11,209 nucleotides of DNA. Source: a bacterium. Its GTDB lineage: Bacteria; Patescibacteriota; Minisyncoccia; UBA6257; 02-FULL-45-10c. The stretch is from the NCBI GenBank assembly GCA_030646555.1, contig JAUSKP010000046.1, positions 1 through 11,209 on the forward strand. The letters run 5' to 3'. A program made the translations under genes and the position numbers. The notes beneath the pieces were generated by a model that ran no database searches, was not told the DNA's origin, and worked only from the letters and a program-made list of their open reading frames with translations. Below, one piece after another: positions 11,181 through 11,209 of this stretch; the stretch's first letter is position 1; the number at the start of each line of letters is the position of its first letter.

Positions 11181-11209
11181 AAAAAAAGAGACAATTGTCT
11201 CTTTTTTTT
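11181..11209 (+). terminator. Rho-independent terminator at the right edge
   Basis: AAAAAAAGAGACAA (11181-11194) and TTGTCTCTTTTTTT (11195-11208) are perfectly complementary and end in a run of at least eight T. It lies 29 bases after the stop at 11151 and is symmetric, so it may also serve a gene entering from the right. Confidence 0.85.

Noticed and set aside
11172..11209. ATG at the right edge opening a frame to the window end
   Set aside because: It coincides with the terminator palindrome and poly-T and has no Shine-Dalgarno sequence; too short to support.
1..11209. CRISPR array, tRNA or rRNA genes
   Set aside because: No regularly spaced direct repeats, no tRNA-like T-loop/acceptor pairing and no rRNA core sequence were seen on either strand by eye.

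Overview
This AT-rich window looks like part of a Candidate Phyla Radiation / Patescibacteria genome, probably Parcubacteria-like. That placement is inferred from four things. The type IV pilus cluster is compact and carries many pseudopilins. The last pilin has a mature N-terminus (INPARQFAQSRNTQRW...) that I associate with this group. Promoters mostly sit almost on top of start codons, with few Shine-Dalgarno sequences. Short palindromic repeats are scattered between genes. TGA acts as a stop in a gene overlap at 6899-6901, so the TGA=Gly code of Gracilibacteria/SR1 is unlikely. I cannot name a species.

Left part (1-2432, all minus strand): the N-terminus of a copper-type P-type ATPase runs off the left edge. 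It is followed, in map order, by a secreted protein of unknown function with its own promoter and terminator, a divergent RsuA/RluB-type pseudouridine synthase, and a bacteriohemerythrin. The hemerythrin promoter is overlain by a perfect 10-bp dyad. The spaces between these genes hold a TGTCATT...AATGACA palindromic repeat and a 101-bp MITE-like element.

Centre (2701-8304, plus strand): a type IV pilus operon. The order is an assembly ATPase (PilB-like, lacking the usual N-terminal domain), the platform protein PilC, four minor pseudopilins in the order of GspH-I-J-K, and a separately promoted major-pilin candidate closed by a 19-bp-stem terminator. The second pseudopilin is a pilin N-terminus fused to a LVIVD-type beta-propeller of about 330 residues and is the best candidate for a tip adhesin. 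The fourth lacks Glu5, as GspK does. No prepilin peptidase, PilM/N/O or PilT is in the window. Between pilC and the first pseudopilin there is a duplicated start of a prepilin leader.

Right part (8312-11209): a small protein with a PD-(D/E)XK-like nuclease signature under a near-consensus promoter and strong Shine-Dalgarno sequence; a second, degenerate hemerythrin-like protein; an HD-domain phosphohydrolase; a membrane-anchored cupredoxin; a GC-rich structured intergenic segment; and a small membrane-anchored protein of unknown function.

Apart from pilus assembly, the recurring theme is metal and oxygen handling: a Cu ATPase, a cupredoxin and two hemerythrin-type proteins. No tRNA, rRNA, CRISPR array or intact transposase gene was recognised.
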